Below, in pieces: positions 20,805 through 30,844 of a stretch of 64,000 nucleotides of DNA (position 1 is its first letter; the number at the start of each line of letters is the position of its first letter). The position numbers and the translations under genes are program-made. Source of the DNA: an uncultured Roseovarius sp. (GTDB lineage Bacteria > Pseudomonadota > Alphaproteobacteria > Rhodobacterales > Rhodobacteraceae); the NCBI GenBank assembly GCA_947497295.1, contig CANMFU010000001.1, positions 496,001-560,000 on the forward strand, written 5' to 3'. The notes under the pieces are model-generated. The model did no database searches and had not been told where the DNA came from. It saw only the letters and a program-made list of their open reading frames with translations.

Positions 20805-21809
20805 CTACCGCATCCAGAACCCGTTACGCTTGATCGTGTTGCGGATTGCCTGTTCGCGCCTTGGCAGATCGTTTTGATCGAACAGCGCGCGCACCTTCAT
20901 GCCGCGCCCCTGATAGACCATGCGCTTGATCGGTTCATATTCCTTCAGCACCTTTTTCACACGGTTATGCGCGGTGACATGGTGCAGCACCTCCATCACA
21001 TGATCGCCCTCGCGCGCATAGAGCAGTGGCAAAAGGCGATAATGACAGCTGACATCGCCATCCAGATAGCCCTGCGGCAGCGCATCGCGCCCGCCGCCTA
21101 GCGAATGGATCACCAGCGGCAGTGCGACCTGATCCAGCCATGGATCCATCTCCTGGCAAATCAGCTCGGCAGGGGGATCGTCGCGGATCGCCAATGCGTA
21201 GTCGAGAAACCGCTGAGCGAATATCTGCGGGCAATCGTAGTAGAAAAATCCGGCGTTGAAATAGAGGTAGCGTTTCCAGAACTCATCTGGCTGGGACAGA
21301 TCCAGCGAGCTGTCATAATCCAGCCCAAATTTGTCATAGAGCGATTTCCAGATCGCGCCGTAGCCCGGCCCGTAGAGCTCCGGCTTTGGCCACGTTCCCT
21401 CGCGGCGCAACGACGCGCTGGGCCGGGCAAAATCGAACGGCACAGCCGCCAGATCGCCGGTGATCAGCGTGTCGGTATCGAAGAACACGAACGGCTCGCC
21501 TTGGGGCAGGGCGGCCAGCGCCTCGATCTTGTTGCCAAAAGGATAGCTCTGACCGAAATGCTGGCTGTCAAACGGCAGGATTTCGGCGCCCAGCTCCTCC
21601 AGCAGATCAAGCGTTTGGGGGCCGCGTATGCGCGGATCGGCATGCCACAGGGGGCCGGGTTGCGGTTCGGCCACGAACAGACGACCGGCAAAATCGGGGC
21701 TGTAGTTGCGCAAAGACAGGCAAAACAGAAGTGCTTCGTATTGCAGGCGCCCGCCCTGTCCGACGATCATCACGTTGAAATCGGGGCTGGGGGTCGGCTG
21801 GCTTGCCAT
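20805..21809 (-). CDS. Putative glycosyltransferase-like protein
   Basis: 334 aa; GT-A-like FVFFDTDTLITGDL (DxD) and YLYFNAGFFYYDC. Confidence 0.55.
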   Translation of the reverse strand: MASQPTPSPDFNVMIVGQGGRLQYEALLFCLSLRNYSPDFAGRLFVAEPQPGPLWHADPRIRGPQTLDLLEELGAEILPFDSQHFGQSYPFGNKIEALAALPQGEPFVFFDTDTLITGDLAAVPFDFARPSASLRREGTWPKPELYGPGYGAIWKSLYDKFGLDYDSSLDLSQPDEFWKRYLYFNAGFFYYDCPQIFAQRFLDYALAIRDDPPAELICQEMDPWLDQVALPLVIHSLGGGRDALPQGYLDGDVSCHYRLLPLLYAREGDHVMEVLHHVTAHNRVKKVLKEYEPIKRMVYQGRGMKVRALFDQNDLPRREQAIRNTIKRNGFWMR

Positions 21810-21908
21810 GTCATTCCTGCTCTGACGGTTTTTCGCGCTATTATAGATCGCGTAACGCCCCGGCAGAAGGGCAATGTACCACAGACAACAAAGTCTAAAG
21901 AGCTGAAA

Positions 21909-21992
21909 TGGTGGGCGACCCAGGAATCGAACCTGGCGTGCGTCTCCGCGAGGGAGTTACAGTCCCCTGCCACACCTTGCGGCCTGTCGCCC
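21909..21992 (-). tRNA. tRNA-Tyr (anticodon GTA)
   Basis: Minus strand GGGCGAC...GGGGACTGTAACTCCC...CCAGGTTCGATTCCTGGGTCGCCCACCA; long variable arm; encoded CCA. Confidence 0.95.
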
Positions 21993-22145
21993 ACTGCGCC
22001 AGGGCAAATGATCGCCCCGCGTGGGCCGCTGATTACTAGCGCACCCGGCAAGCGTCAACCGCTAAAATCGCTTTGGGAAATTGGCTTGCGCGCGGGCGGC
22101 TTGCGGCGCATCTTGCGCAATCTGACATACCGGGGGTTGCGCGCC

Positions 22146-22928
22146 ATGAAGAAACCGAAATGGGTGGTCGAAAAGGAACAGGCCAAGAAGGTGGCAGATG
22201 CCGAAACTGTCTGGCTGTTCGGGCTTCACGCGGTGCGCGATGCGTTGTTGAACCCGGCGCGCGAAAAACTGCGCCTGATCGTCACGCTGAACGCACAGAA
22301 CAAACTGGCCGACGCCATCACGGCATCCGGTATGACCCCCGAGGAGGCCGATCCACGTAAGTTTACCGCGCCGCTTGATCCGGGATCGGTGCATCAGGGC
22401 GCGGCTCTGGAGGTCAAGCCGCTGGACTGGGGCGATCTGGAAACGCTGGCCTTGGGCGACGGCACGCGCCCGCCACGCATTATTTTGTTGGACCGTGTGA
22501 CCGATCCGCATAACGTGGGTGCGATCCTGCGCTCGGCCGAGGTGTTCGGCGCCTGCGCCGTCATCGCTCCGCGCCACCATGCCGCGCCCGAAACCGGCGC
22601 ATTGGCCAAGACTGCCAGCGGTGCGTTGGAGCGGCAGCCTTACAAACAGGTGCGCAATCTGTCGGACGCGATCAAGCAATTGCAGAAGATGGGCTATCTG
22701 GTGCTGGGTCTTGACGGCGACGCAGACCAGACGATCGAGCAGGTGCTGGATGGCCGCCGCGATCGCCCCGTGGCGCTGGTGCTGGGTGCAGAGGGCCCGG
22801 GTCTTCGGCAGAAGACGCGCGAAACCTGCGACATATTGGCGAAAATCGCATATTTCGGTCCATTTGGATCGCTTAACGTCTCAAATGCGGCGGCGGTCGC
22901 CCTATATGCGTCTCAGGCGCCGGACTGA
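22146..22928 (+). CDS. rlmB: 23S rRNA (guanosine(2251)-2'-O)-methyltransferase RlmB (SpoU family)
   Basis: Start at MKKPKWVVEKEQ; LFGLHAVRDALLN; LLDRVTDPHNVGAILRSAEVFGA; VLGAEGPGLR; SLNVSNAAAVALY. Confidence 0.93.
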   Translation: MKKPKWVVEKEQAKKVADAETVWLFGLHAVRDALLNPAREKLRLIVTLNAQNKLADAITASGMTPEEADPRKFTAPLDPGSVHQGAALEVKPLDWGDLETLALGDGTRPPRIILLDRVTDPHNVGAILRSAEVFGACAVIAPRHHAAPETGALAKTASGALERQPYKQVRNLSDAIKQLQKMGYLVLGLDGDADQTIEQVLDGRRDRPVALVLGAEGPGLRQKTRETCDILAKIAYFGPFGSLNVSNAAAVALYASQAPD

Positions 22929-22953
22929 TCGGCGCGGCGACACCGGGAGCCTG

Positions 22954-23328
22954 ATGCAAAAGATCGCTACATGCTGCTATTGCGGAACGCGCGCTGCGCT
23001 TGTGCTGCGCGGCGAAGGGCGGCACGAGCTGTCTTGCGCCGCCTGCGGCGCGCCGCTGCACGAGATGAAGGCGATTCCGCAGCCGCGACATGACAACGCC
23101 GCCCGAACATCCCTCACCGGTCAAAGGACGGGCCGCCGAGGGCCGATGAAATCAAACCGGGCCAAAGCGAAATCGGCCGGACCGGCGGCGAAACCACAGA
23201 GCCGCCGCCGCGCCCCGGTTTATGACGATGACGATTACGATGACCGCCGCAGGCCACGCCGCCGCAACCGCCTGTTACGCAAGGCGCTGGAGGAAATCTG
23301 GGACGTGGTCGACGATATTTTCGACTGA
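22954..23328 (+). CDS. Small hypothetical protein with zinc-ribbon N-terminus and Arg/Asp-rich C-terminus
   Basis: MQKIATCCYCGTRAALVLRGEGRHELSCAACGAPLHEMK: two CxxC knuckles; acidic YDDDDYDD and basic RRRPRRRNR tract. Confidence 0.75.
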   Translation: MQKIATCCYCGTRAALVLRGEGRHELSCAACGAPLHEMKAIPQPRHDNAARTSLTGQRTGRRGPMKSNRAKAKSAGPAAKPQSRRRAPVYDDDDYDDRRRPRRRNRLLRKALEEIWDVVDDIFD

Positions 23329-23468
23329 TCAAGCCACGCGCGGCTCACAATGTGATCACAGGTGTATTACCGCCCTTTTAATTCGAAAATCGGATCTTAA
23401 TTTATGTAGCAGAGGCGCCGATGCGGAACGTCGGTGCCCGTTTTCACTGTCCCTCGTTCCGTGACTGG

Positions 23469-23500
23469 CGCCCAAGATCGATGATCTTGGGCGTTTTTTT
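23469..23500 (+). terminator. Rho-independent terminator
   Basis: CGCCCAAGAT-CGATG-ATCTTGGGCG followed by T7. Confidence 0.9.
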
Positions 23501-23570
23501 GTTCGTGTGAGTGAAGAACGTCAAACAAGGCGGCTTGCACCCGGCACATATCCGCAGGATGGTCGTTTTC

Positions 23571-23987
23571 ATGACAGCAGATTCTCAAATCAAAGACATC
23601 CTCAGCCGGACACGCCGGATCGCTCTGGTTGGCGCGTCGGCCAATCCATCGCGCCCCAGCCATGAGGTGATGCATTTCCTGTTGCGTGCAGGCTACGAGG
23701 TCGTGCCGGTCAATCCCGGCCTTGCCGGTCAGACCTTGCTTGGCCAGCCAGTGGTGGCACGGCTGAGCGATATAGATGAGGATATCGACATGATCGATAT
23801 CTTTCGCCAATCGCAACATGTTCCCGCCATCGTGGACGAGGCGCTGGCGCATTGTCCCGAACTGGGCGTGATCTGGATGCAGATCGGCGTCGTGCACGAA
23901 GATGCCGCGGAAGCAGCCCGCGCACGCGGCGTCGATGTGGTTATGAACCGGTGTCCCAAGATTGAATATCCACGTCTCATGACCTGA
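23571..23987 (+). CDS. CoA-binding domain protein (YccU-like)
   Basis: RRIALVGASANPSRPSHEVMHFLLRAGYEVVPVNPG. Confidence 0.85.
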   Translation: MTADSQIKDILSRTRRIALVGASANPSRPSHEVMHFLLRAGYEVVPVNPGLAGQTLLGQPVVARLSDIDEDIDMIDIFRQSQHVPAIVDEALAHCPELGVIWMQIGVVHEDAAEAARARGVDVVMNRCPKIEYPRLMT

Positions 23988-24039
23988 ATGTGCCGCACGC
24001 TACAGCAGAAAAACCCAAGCTTTTTCTTCGACTGTGGGC

Positions 24040-24330
24040 TCAGCCAGCGTGAAAATCGGCGGCGATGCGCAATTCGCGCATCGGGCGCACATGCGCGGTG
24101 CAGGCCGCGTAAGTGGGGTGCGCCTTGAATGCGGCCAGCGCGTCTTCATCCGCGAATTCGGCATAGACCACCAGATCGGGTGCATCTGCGCTGATGGTGT
24201 CGGTTTGCAGATTACGACCCACCTCGAAATGATCGGCGTAAGGGATCGTGGCGAGCATCATCAGGCCCTCGCGGACCGCGTCCACAGATTGGCCTTCGGC
24301 GGCCGAGAAAAAAACGATGTGACGGATCAT
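24040..24330 (-). CDS. Dabb (stress-responsive alpha/beta barrel) family protein
   Basis: MIRHIVFFSAAEG...VYAEFADEDALAAFKAHPTYAA. Confidence 0.8.
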   Translation of the reverse strand: MIRHIVFFSAAEGQSVDAVREGLMMLATIPYADHFEVGRNLQTDTISADAPDLVVYAEFADEDALAAFKAHPTYAACTAHVRPMRELRIAADFHAG

Positions 24331-24349
24331 GCCTGCCCTCTTTTTCAAG

Positions 24350-24664
24350 TCAGTCTTTGGAACGCGCCGCTTTTTCGGCAAGGCCGGACTGGCCCTGGCG
24401 GCGCGCGAGTTCTGCCATGACGTCCGATAGCGTCACGCCGCGCGATTGCAACATCACCAGCAGGTGAAACAGCACATCCGCAGCCTCGCCCGTCAGCGCG
24501 GCGCGGTCGCCCTTGACCGCCTCTATGATGGCCTCGACCGCTTCTTCGCCGAACTTTTCTGCGCATTTTTCGGGGCCTTTGGCCAGCAGCTTGGCGGTCC
24601 AGCTGCTTTCGGGGTTCGCCGCAGCCCGCGCGGCGATGGTGGCGGCCAGATCGTCGAGTGTCAT
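24350..24664 (-). CDS. hisE: Phosphoribosyl-ATP diphosphatase
   Basis: [30 protein letters not shown]...[15 protein letters not shown] overlap with hisF. Confidence 0.93.
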   Translation of the reverse strand: MTLDDLAATIAARAAANPESSWTAKLLAKGPEKCAEKFGEEAVEAIIEAVKGDRAALTGEAADVLFHLLVMLQSRGVTLSDVMAELARRQGQSGLAEKAARSKD

Positions 24665-25425
24665 CGGCCGATCCTCATCGGAATTCCTGCGGCCTGCATG
24701 TGCGCCTTGGCCTCGCCAATCGTGAATTCGCCAAAGTGGAAAATCGAGGCGGCCAGCACCGCACTGGCGCCGCCTTGCGTCACGCCCTCGACCAGATGAT
24801 CCAAGGTGCCGACCCCGCCCGAGGCGATGACCGGAATATCTACGGCATCGCTGATCGCGCGCGTCAGGGGTAGATTGAAGCCCGCGCGCGTGCCGTCGCG
24901 GTCCATCGAGGTCAGCAGGATCTCGCCCGCGCCATTGGCGGCCACCAGACGCGCGAATTCTACGGCGTCGATGCCGGTCTCCTTTCGCCCGCCATGGGTG
25001 AAAATCTCCCACTTGCCGGGGCTGACGGTCTTGGCGTCGATGGCCACAACGATGCACTGGCTGCCGAACTGGTCGGATGCGGCGCGCACCACGTCCGGGT
25101 TGGCGACGGCGGCGGAGTTGAAGCTGACCTTGTCCGCGCCTGCGAGCAGCAAGGCGCGGACATCGCTCGGCGTTCGCACGCCGCCTCCCACGGTCAACGG
25201 GATATAGCACTGCTCGGCGGTGCGGCGCACCACGTCGAACATGGTGCCGCGATTTTCGTGCGTGGCGTGGATATCGAGAAAGCACAGCTCGTCCGCGCCG
25301 GCGGCGTCATAGGCGCGCGCGGCATCCACCGGATCGCCCGCATCGCGCAGATCGACAAAGTTGACGCCCTTGACCACGCGGCCATCGGCCACGTCAAGGC
25401 AGGGGATGATACGGGTTTTCAGCAT
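24661..25425 (-). CDS. hisF: Imidazole glycerol phosphate synthase subunit HisF
   Basis: [33 protein letters not shown]. Confidence 0.96.
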   Translation of the reverse strand: MLKTRIIPCLDVADGRVVKGVNFVDLRDAGDPVDAARAYDAAGADELCFLDIHATHENRGTMFDVVRRTAEQCYIPLTVGGGVRTPSDVRALLLAGADKVSFNSAAVANPDVVRAASDQFGSQCIVVAIDAKTVSPGKWEIFTHGGRKETGIDAVEFARLVAANGAGEILLTSMDRDGTRAGFNLPLTRAISDAVDIPVIASGGVGTLDHLVEGVTQGGASAVLAASIFHFGEFTIGEAKAHMQAAGIPMRIGR

Positions 25426-25533
25426 ACTGCGCCGGGCCTTTGTGCTGTGGTAAGGAACGTTTAGGTTCATTTACCGTTGGGTGCCAGTGGGTGGCCACTG
25501 CAATTTCACGTAATTTCAAAAAGGAGACACTTC

Positions 25534-25995
25534 ATGCGACCTCTTTACACAGCCGCGGCGCTAACCGCCTTTGCCGCACTGACCGTCCCGGCATGGGCGG
25601 GCCCTGACGATCTGATCCGCGTCCAGGCGTCCGGCGACGTCACCGCCACGATGGACGCGCTGGAGCAGGCGGTAGAGGGCGCAGGCGTCACCGTCTTTGC
25701 CCGCATCGACCATGCCGAGGGTGCCAAGGGCGCGGGCATGGATCTGGCCCCCGAGCAGGTGCTGATCTTCGGCAAACCCGAGCATGGCACGCAGGCGATG
25801 CAGGCTGATCCGCTGGCGGGGCTGCTGCTGCCGATGAAAGTGCTGGTCTATGAGGATGCAGATGGCCAGACATGGCTGGTCTATCAGGACGTTGCAGACA
25901 TGTTCGACGATTACGATATCCCCGAGGATGCCGAATATGTGCAATCCATGACCAAGGGCCTGAAGAATCTAACCACAAAGGCGGCAGGCGGTTAA
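25534..25995 (+). CDS. DUF302 domain-containing protein with signal peptide
   Basis: [22 protein letters not shown] signal; [41 protein letters not shown]. Confidence 0.85.
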   Translation: MRPLYTAAALTAFAALTVPAWAGPDDLIRVQASGDVTATMDALEQAVEGAGVTVFARIDHAEGAKGAGMDLAPEQVLIFGKPEHGTQAMQADPLAGLLLPMKVLVYEDADGQTWLVYQDVADMFDDYDIPEDAEYVQSMTKGLKNLTTKAAGG

Positions 25996-26714
25996 CCTGC
26001 CAGCGCGTCCAGCGCCTCGCGCAGATCCAGCGCCCCGTCATAGAGCGCGCGGCCCGAAATCGCGCCGTTCAGCGGGGCGCCGCAATCGCGCAGGGCAATC
26101 AGATCGGCCAGCGAACTGACACCGCCCGACGCGATAACCGGGATGCTGACGGCATTGGCCAGCGCCGCTGTCGCCTCGATATTCGGGCCCTGCATGGCGC
26201 CGTCGCGGTCGATGTCGGTGTAGATGATGGCGGCAACGCCCGCATCCTCGAAACTGCGGGCAAGGTCGGTGACCATCACTTCGGTCTCCTCCGCCCAGCC
26301 CTTGGTTGCCACGCGGCCATTTCGCGCGTCGATGCCAACGGCGACCTGTCCGGGGAAAGCCTTGGCTGCCTCGCGCACCAACGCCGGGTCTTCCACCGCC
26401 ACGGTGCCAAGGATGACGCGCTGCAATCCCTTAGACAGCCAGCCCTCGATCGTGGCCATGTCGCGGATGCCGCCGCCAAGCTGCGCGGGCACCTTGCAGC
26501 GTTTCAGAATTTCCTCAACCGGGCCCGCATTGACCGGCACGCCAGCAAAGGCGCCGTTCAAATCAACCAGATGCAGCCATTCGCAACCAGCGGCGACGAA
26601 CGCCTCGGCCTGCGCTGCAGGATCGTCGTTAAAGACGGTCGCCGCAGACATTTCGCCGCGAAGCAGACGCACGGCCTGGCCGTCTTTGAGGTCGATGGCG
26701 GGGTAGAGGATCAT
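25992..26714 (-). CDS. hisA: Phosphoribosylformimino-5-aminoimidazole carboxamide ribotide isomerase
   Basis: [20 protein letters not shown]. Confidence 0.96.
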   Translation of the reverse strand: MILYPAIDLKDGQAVRLLRGEMSAATVFNDDPAAQAEAFVAAGCEWLHLVDLNGAFAGVPVNAGPVEEILKRCKVPAQLGGGIRDMATIEGWLSKGLQRVILGTVAVEDPALVREAAKAFPGQVAVGIDARNGRVATKGWAEETEVMVTDLARSFEDAGVAAIIYTDIDRDGAMQGPNIEATAALANAVSIPVIASGGVSSLADLIALRDCGAPLNGAISGRALYDGALDLREALDALAG

Positions 26715-26742
26715 GGTGTAACCTATTGGTAAAAGGAACCGA

Positions 26743-27381
26743 TTATGGCATCCAGCGCAGGAAGTTGGCGATCATGGCCAAACCTGTTGCCTGGCTTTTT
26801 TCGGGGTGAAACTGTGTGCCGATCAGATTGTCGCGCCCGACCACCGCCGTGACCGCACCGCCATAATCGGCATGGGCCAGCAGATGCGCGGGATCATCGA
26901 CATGGAACTGATAGGAGTGGACAAAATAGGCGTGATGGCCCGTCTCGATTCCGTCGAAGACGGGATGCGGCTGGTCCAGCACCAGATCGTTCCAGCCCAT
27001 GTGCGGCACCTTGAGCGTTCTATCTTTGGGCTGGATCAGGCCGACGGTGCCGCCGATCCAGTCGAAGCCTTCCGTTTCGCCATGCTCCAACCCCTTGGTC
27101 GCCAGCATCTGCATGCCGATGCAGATCCCCATGAAAGGGCGCGCGCCATCAATGACGGCCTCGCGCATCGCCTCGAACAGGCCGCGATGATCGAATAGCT
27201 GCGCGCGGCAGGCGGCAAAGGCGCCATCGCCCGGCAACACAACGCGGTCAGCGCGGCGGACGGTATCCGGGTCGGAGGTAACGATCACCTCACCTGCGCC
27301 GCGCTCGCGCGCCATGCGCTGAAACGCCTTCTCGGCGGAGTGCAGATTGCCGCTCTCATAGTCGATGATGACGGTGCGCAT
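26743..27381 (-). CDS. hisH: Imidazole glycerol phosphate synthase subunit HisH
   Basis: [30 protein letters not shown] glutaminase motif. Confidence 0.95.
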   Translation of the reverse strand: MRTVIIDYESGNLHSAEKAFQRMARERGAGEVIVTSDPDTVRRADRVVLPGDGAFAACRAQLFDHRGLFEAMREAVIDGARPFMGICIGMQMLATKGLEHGETEGFDWIGGTVGLIQPKDRTLKVPHMGWNDLVLDQPHPVFDGIETGHHAYFVHSYQFHVDDPAHLLAHADYGGAVTAVVGRDNLIGTQFHPEKSQATGLAMIANFLRWMP

Positions 27382-27385
27382 GAGG

Positions 27386-27973
27386 CTAGAGCATCCCCTT
27401 GGTAGACGGGATCGCGTCAGCCTTGCGCGGGTCCGTTTCAATCGCATCCCGCAGGGCGCGGGCGACGGATTTGAAAGCGGCCTCGGCCATGTGGTGGCTG
27501 TTGATGCCGTGCAGGGCATCCAGGTGTAACGTCATGCCGGAATGTGTTGAGAACGCTTGGAAAAACTCGCGCACCAGTTCAGTATCGAACGTGCCGATCC
27601 TGGCGGTGGGCAGGTCCATGTTCCACACGAGGTAAGGCCGCCCGCTGAGGTCCAGTGCGGCGCGCACCAGCGCGTCGTCCATCGGCAGAAGGCAGGCGCC
27701 ATAGCGGCGGATACCGCGCTTGTCTCCAAGCGCCTGCGCGAGCGCCTGACCCAGCGCGATGCCCACATCCTCGACCGTGTGATGATCGTCAATATGCAGA
27801 TCGCCGGTGCAGCGCACCTCCATGTCGATCAGCGCGTGGCGCGCCAGCTGGTCCAGCATGTGATCGAAGAATCCCACGCCGGTCTGGTTGTCATAGCTAC
27901 CTGTGCCGTCCAGCGCGATAGTCACGCTGATATCGGTTTCGGCGGTCTGGCGGGTGATGGTGGCGCTGCGCAT
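27386..27973 (-). CDS. hisB: Imidazoleglycerol-phosphate dehydratase
   Basis: [33 protein letters not shown]. Confidence 0.96.
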   Translation of the reverse strand: MRSATITRQTAETDISVTIALDGTGSYDNQTGVGFFDHMLDQLARHALIDMEVRCTGDLHIDDHHTVEDVGIALGQALAQALGDKRGIRRYGACLLPMDDALVRAALDLSGRPYLVWNMDLPTARIGTFDTELVREFFQAFSTHSGMTLHLDALHGINSHHMAEAAFKSVARALRDAIETDPRKADAIPSTKGML

Positions 27974-28042
27974 GTCGCTGTCTCACTTTCAGGTTTGCGG
28001 CGGTTATAGGCAGAACGCGCCGCGCCGCCAAGGGGCGACGGC

Positions 28043-28945
28043 TCAGGTGGCGGTCCAATCCAGCGAAAGGCCATGCGCCGCCGCCATATGCGCGTGGGCC
28101 TGCGATCTGGGCCGATAGGAAATGAACTCAGCGGCTGTGCAGGGGCGCAAGCCCAGAGCGGTAATCAGAGAAGCGTCATACTGCCCCGACAGCAGCAAGA
28201 TGCCCTCGCGCGCCAACTGGTCACGCGTGCCACTGCCGCTATCAGCGCGGATGCGGCGCATGAAATCGCGCTGCTGCGCGACCGCTTCAACCACGTCACG
28301 GCCAATGGGGCGGCCCTGCACCTCGCGGAAGAGGGCGGCCATGCGCCTGTTTCCCGATTTTTCGGTAAAGACACGCGCGACCGCATCCGGCGGCACGGTC
28401 TGCCAGAAGTTGCGCTTGTAGGGCTGCTGCGCTAGCAGCCACAAGATATCGGCGAATGCGGCGGCGCTGATCGTGCGCTTGGCGTCCTTGTTCTGCCCTT
28501 CGGTCAGGTAATCGCGGCGCGCGACGATCAGGCCCAGATGGCAGATCGCGCGCGCCTCGTCCGCGGCCACAAGGATGCACGGATGTCCCACCGCCTCGGT
28601 CGGGATCATCCAATTGCCGCCACCCGTGTGCTTGATGTCCACATCATGGCCCAGAATAATAGTGTCCAGCCGCCCTTTGGGCAGCGACAGGAGCGCGCGC
28701 AGTTCAATCTCGACGCGGGTGCCGATATAGGTCTTTTCGGTTTTCTCCAGCTCGTCATAGCTGCGCCGCCCGGTTTTGGCCGTCAGGATCACATCGTCGA
28801 TGCAGCCGCGCAGCAGCGAGCCAATGGCATCGCCAAGCGCGGCGCTGCCGCCCGCCCGTGCGGTGATGTCGCCTGCAATCGCGCTGAGCAGCGCGTGATC
28901 GGGATGGCCGGGCAGAACGCGGCTGTCGGGGAGCGTCTGCTTCAC
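28043..28945 (-). CDS. NaeI-like type II restriction endonuclease
   Basis: 300 aa; EKTEKTYIGTRVEIE...GRLDTIILGHDVDIKHTGG gives D-X8-D-X-K active-site spacing like NaeI; directly downstream of a C5-MTase. Confidence 0.8.
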   Translation of the reverse strand: MKQTLPDSRVLPGHPDHALLSAIAGDITARAGGSAALGDAIGSLLRGCIDDVILTAKTGRRSYDELEKTEKTYIGTRVEIELRALLSLPKGRLDTIILGHDVDIKHTGGGNWMIPTEAVGHPCILVAADEARAICHLGLIVARRDYLTEGQNKDAKRTISAAAFADILWLLAQQPYKRNFWQTVPPDAVARVFTEKSGNRRMAALFREVQGRPIGRDVVEAVAQQRDFMRRIRADSGSGTRDQLAREGILLLSGQYDASLITALGLRPCTAAEFISYRPRSQAHAHMAAAHGLSLDWTAT

Positions 28946-28948
28946 GCG

Positions 28949-29908
28949 CTACCCGGCAACGCGGTGCAGAACCCGTTTGCGAAGTGCGACGGAGATCTGT
29001 GCCGAAACCGCCTGCGCGACCGGCGGTGGAAAGGCGTTGCCGACCTGCCGATAGGCGTTGGTCTTGGCGCCGGTAAAGTGCCAATCATCCGGAAACCCTT
29101 GTATCCGCGCGACCATCGGCACGGTCAGCCGCGGCATGCCGTTATGGCCGCGCTCGGGTGCCTCGGGCGCGATTGTGCGCCCCTCAACGCCCAGCGTCGC
29201 CCAGGCGGCGCGCGCGCGGGTCGGTCCCAGATCGGGGCCGCCATGTTTTTTCGACCCACCAACGATGGTCGGCGCAATCTCATCGGCCTTGTCGGCCCAG
29301 TCTTGCGCCCCCTGCCAGCCGCCCGCCGCCATCAGATCGCGCAGCGTCTGGCCTACGGTGGGCGGGTTATGCGGGTTCGGCTCGGGCCAGCCGAACAGAT
29401 CGGCGCGCGCCTTTTGCACGGCCACGATCACCACGCGGGGACGCAGCTGCGGCACGCCGTAATCAGAGGCGTTCAGCAGACGCCAGTCCGTCTCGTATCC
29501 TAGCTTGCCCAGCTGCGTTTTCAGCCGCTCACGATAATCGTGAAAGACCGCATCGAGGAAGCCACGTACATTCTCGATCATCACGGCGCGCGGGCGGGCG
29601 GCGTCGACGATGTCGAGCGCGTCATTGAACAGGTTACGTTCGTCCTGCTCGCCCAGTTGCTTGCCTGCGACCGAGAAGGGCGGGCAGGGCAACCCGCCGG
29701 CCAGAAGGTCCATTCCCCTGTAATCCGCGGCACGCTCCGCGAACAGGCGCATGTCCTCTTCCAGAACGTTCCATTCGGGGCGGTTATGGCGCAGCGTGTT
29801 GCAGCAATGCTTGTCTATCTCGACAAGGGCGGTATGGGCGAATCCGGCCCTCTCCAGCCCCAGGGCCTGACCGCCGGCGCCGGCACATAATTCTACGGAT
29901 GTCAGCAT
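28949..29908 (-). CDS. DNA (cytosine-5-)-methyltransferase, cognate of the NaeI-like endonuclease
   Basis: Motif I ELCAGAGGQALGLERAGF, motif IV GLPCPPFSVAGKQ, motif VI ENVRGFL, C-terminal QVGNAFPPPVAQAV. Confidence 0.95.
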   Translation of the reverse strand: MLTSVELCAGAGGQALGLERAGFAHTALVEIDKHCCNTLRHNRPEWNVLEEDMRLFAERAADYRGMDLLAGGLPCPPFSVAGKQLGEQDERNLFNDALDIVDAARPRAVMIENVRGFLDAVFHDYRERLKTQLGKLGYETDWRLLNASDYGVPQLRPRVVIVAVQKARADLFGWPEPNPHNPPTVGQTLRDLMAAGGWQGAQDWADKADEIAPTIVGGSKKHGGPDLGPTRARAAWATLGVEGRTIAPEAPERGHNGMPRLTVPMVARIQGFPDDWHFTGAKTNAYRQVGNAFPPPVAQAVSAQISVALRKRVLHRVAG

Positions 29909-30214
29909 CTGGCCGGTCCTTTTTATACATTGGGCAGTTTGCGGTGCTGCGGGTCAATAAGCAAGCGGATGAGGAAATATGTTCCACATTCGTTCCTATC
30001 CGCGCAGCCGCCGCAGATCAAGGCCAAGGTCAGGGCCGGTCAAGTCACTGTGCAAAATGGCTTGCAGTGGAATACATTGATCCAATGCATGACAGACGCG
30101 GGCACAGCGGTGCAACCAGACACTGAATTTCGCTTGACTGATTTTATTCACGCTTTCTAGAGTAATTCACATTACAACGACAAAAATGTAAGAAATTCAC
30201 AAAACGGGATCCTT

Positions 30215-30760
30215 ATGGTGCATGTTTTCCGCGCGTTTCTCAGCGCTCTGGCGATGATCGTTGCAACGGTCGGCACTGCGCAGACGGCAACTGATACCAT
30301 GACGGTCGCAATTGACGGATCGGACGCGGTGCTTCAGGTGTCGCCAACCTTTGTCCGCGCGCCTTCAAGCTGGAGCACGATGGATTTACCGGCGAGCGGT
30401 AGTCCGGTGAAGTTTGTCGATGAAATTAACGTCATCGGATACGCTTTGGACGATAATGCCGTGGAGATGCAGGTCCACGTCTATTTTACCGTGTGGAACG
30501 TGAAGGATGCATTACGCATTGAGCAAGCCAGTATCGACATATCAAAGCGCGGTGACGCAGGCAGATGGGAAACCGTTGAGCAAGAAGACCCGCCGGTCAT
30601 AACCTTGACCACTTATGAGCGGTCCGATTCAGGCGTGCTGGCCGAAGCCAGCTTCTCAGGCAATCCCGTCTACTGGCCAACACTTTATAAAAAACCGGAA
30701 GAGCGCGGTCCGTCCGCAGAGGTAAGCGGCAACTTCTCGATCTTTTTCCCAGGTCAATAG
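30215..30760 (+). CDS. Hypothetical secreted/periplasmic protein
   Basis: 181 aa with signal-peptide-like N-terminus (FLSALAMIVATVGTAQTA). Confidence 0.6.
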   Translation: MVHVFRAFLSALAMIVATVGTAQTATDTMTVAIDGSDAVLQVSPTFVRAPSSWSTMDLPASGSPVKFVDEINVIGYALDDNAVEMQVHVYFTVWNVKDALRIEQASIDISKRGDAGRWETVEQEDPPVITLTTYERSDSGVLAEASFSGNPVYWPTLYKKPEERGPSAEVSGNFSIFFPGQ

Positions 30761-30844
30761 GGCTGCACCGCTGCGCTCAGGCAGGCGATTCGCTGGACCA
30801 TCTATGGACAACAGCGACGCTGCGGCGCAAGATTTTGCGGCATT

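Noticed and set aside
21105-22145. N-terminal extension of the rlmB ORF through tRNA-Tyr and antisense to the glycosyltransferase-like gene
   Set aside because: RlmB homology begins at MKKPKW (22146); the upstream frame is fortuitously open
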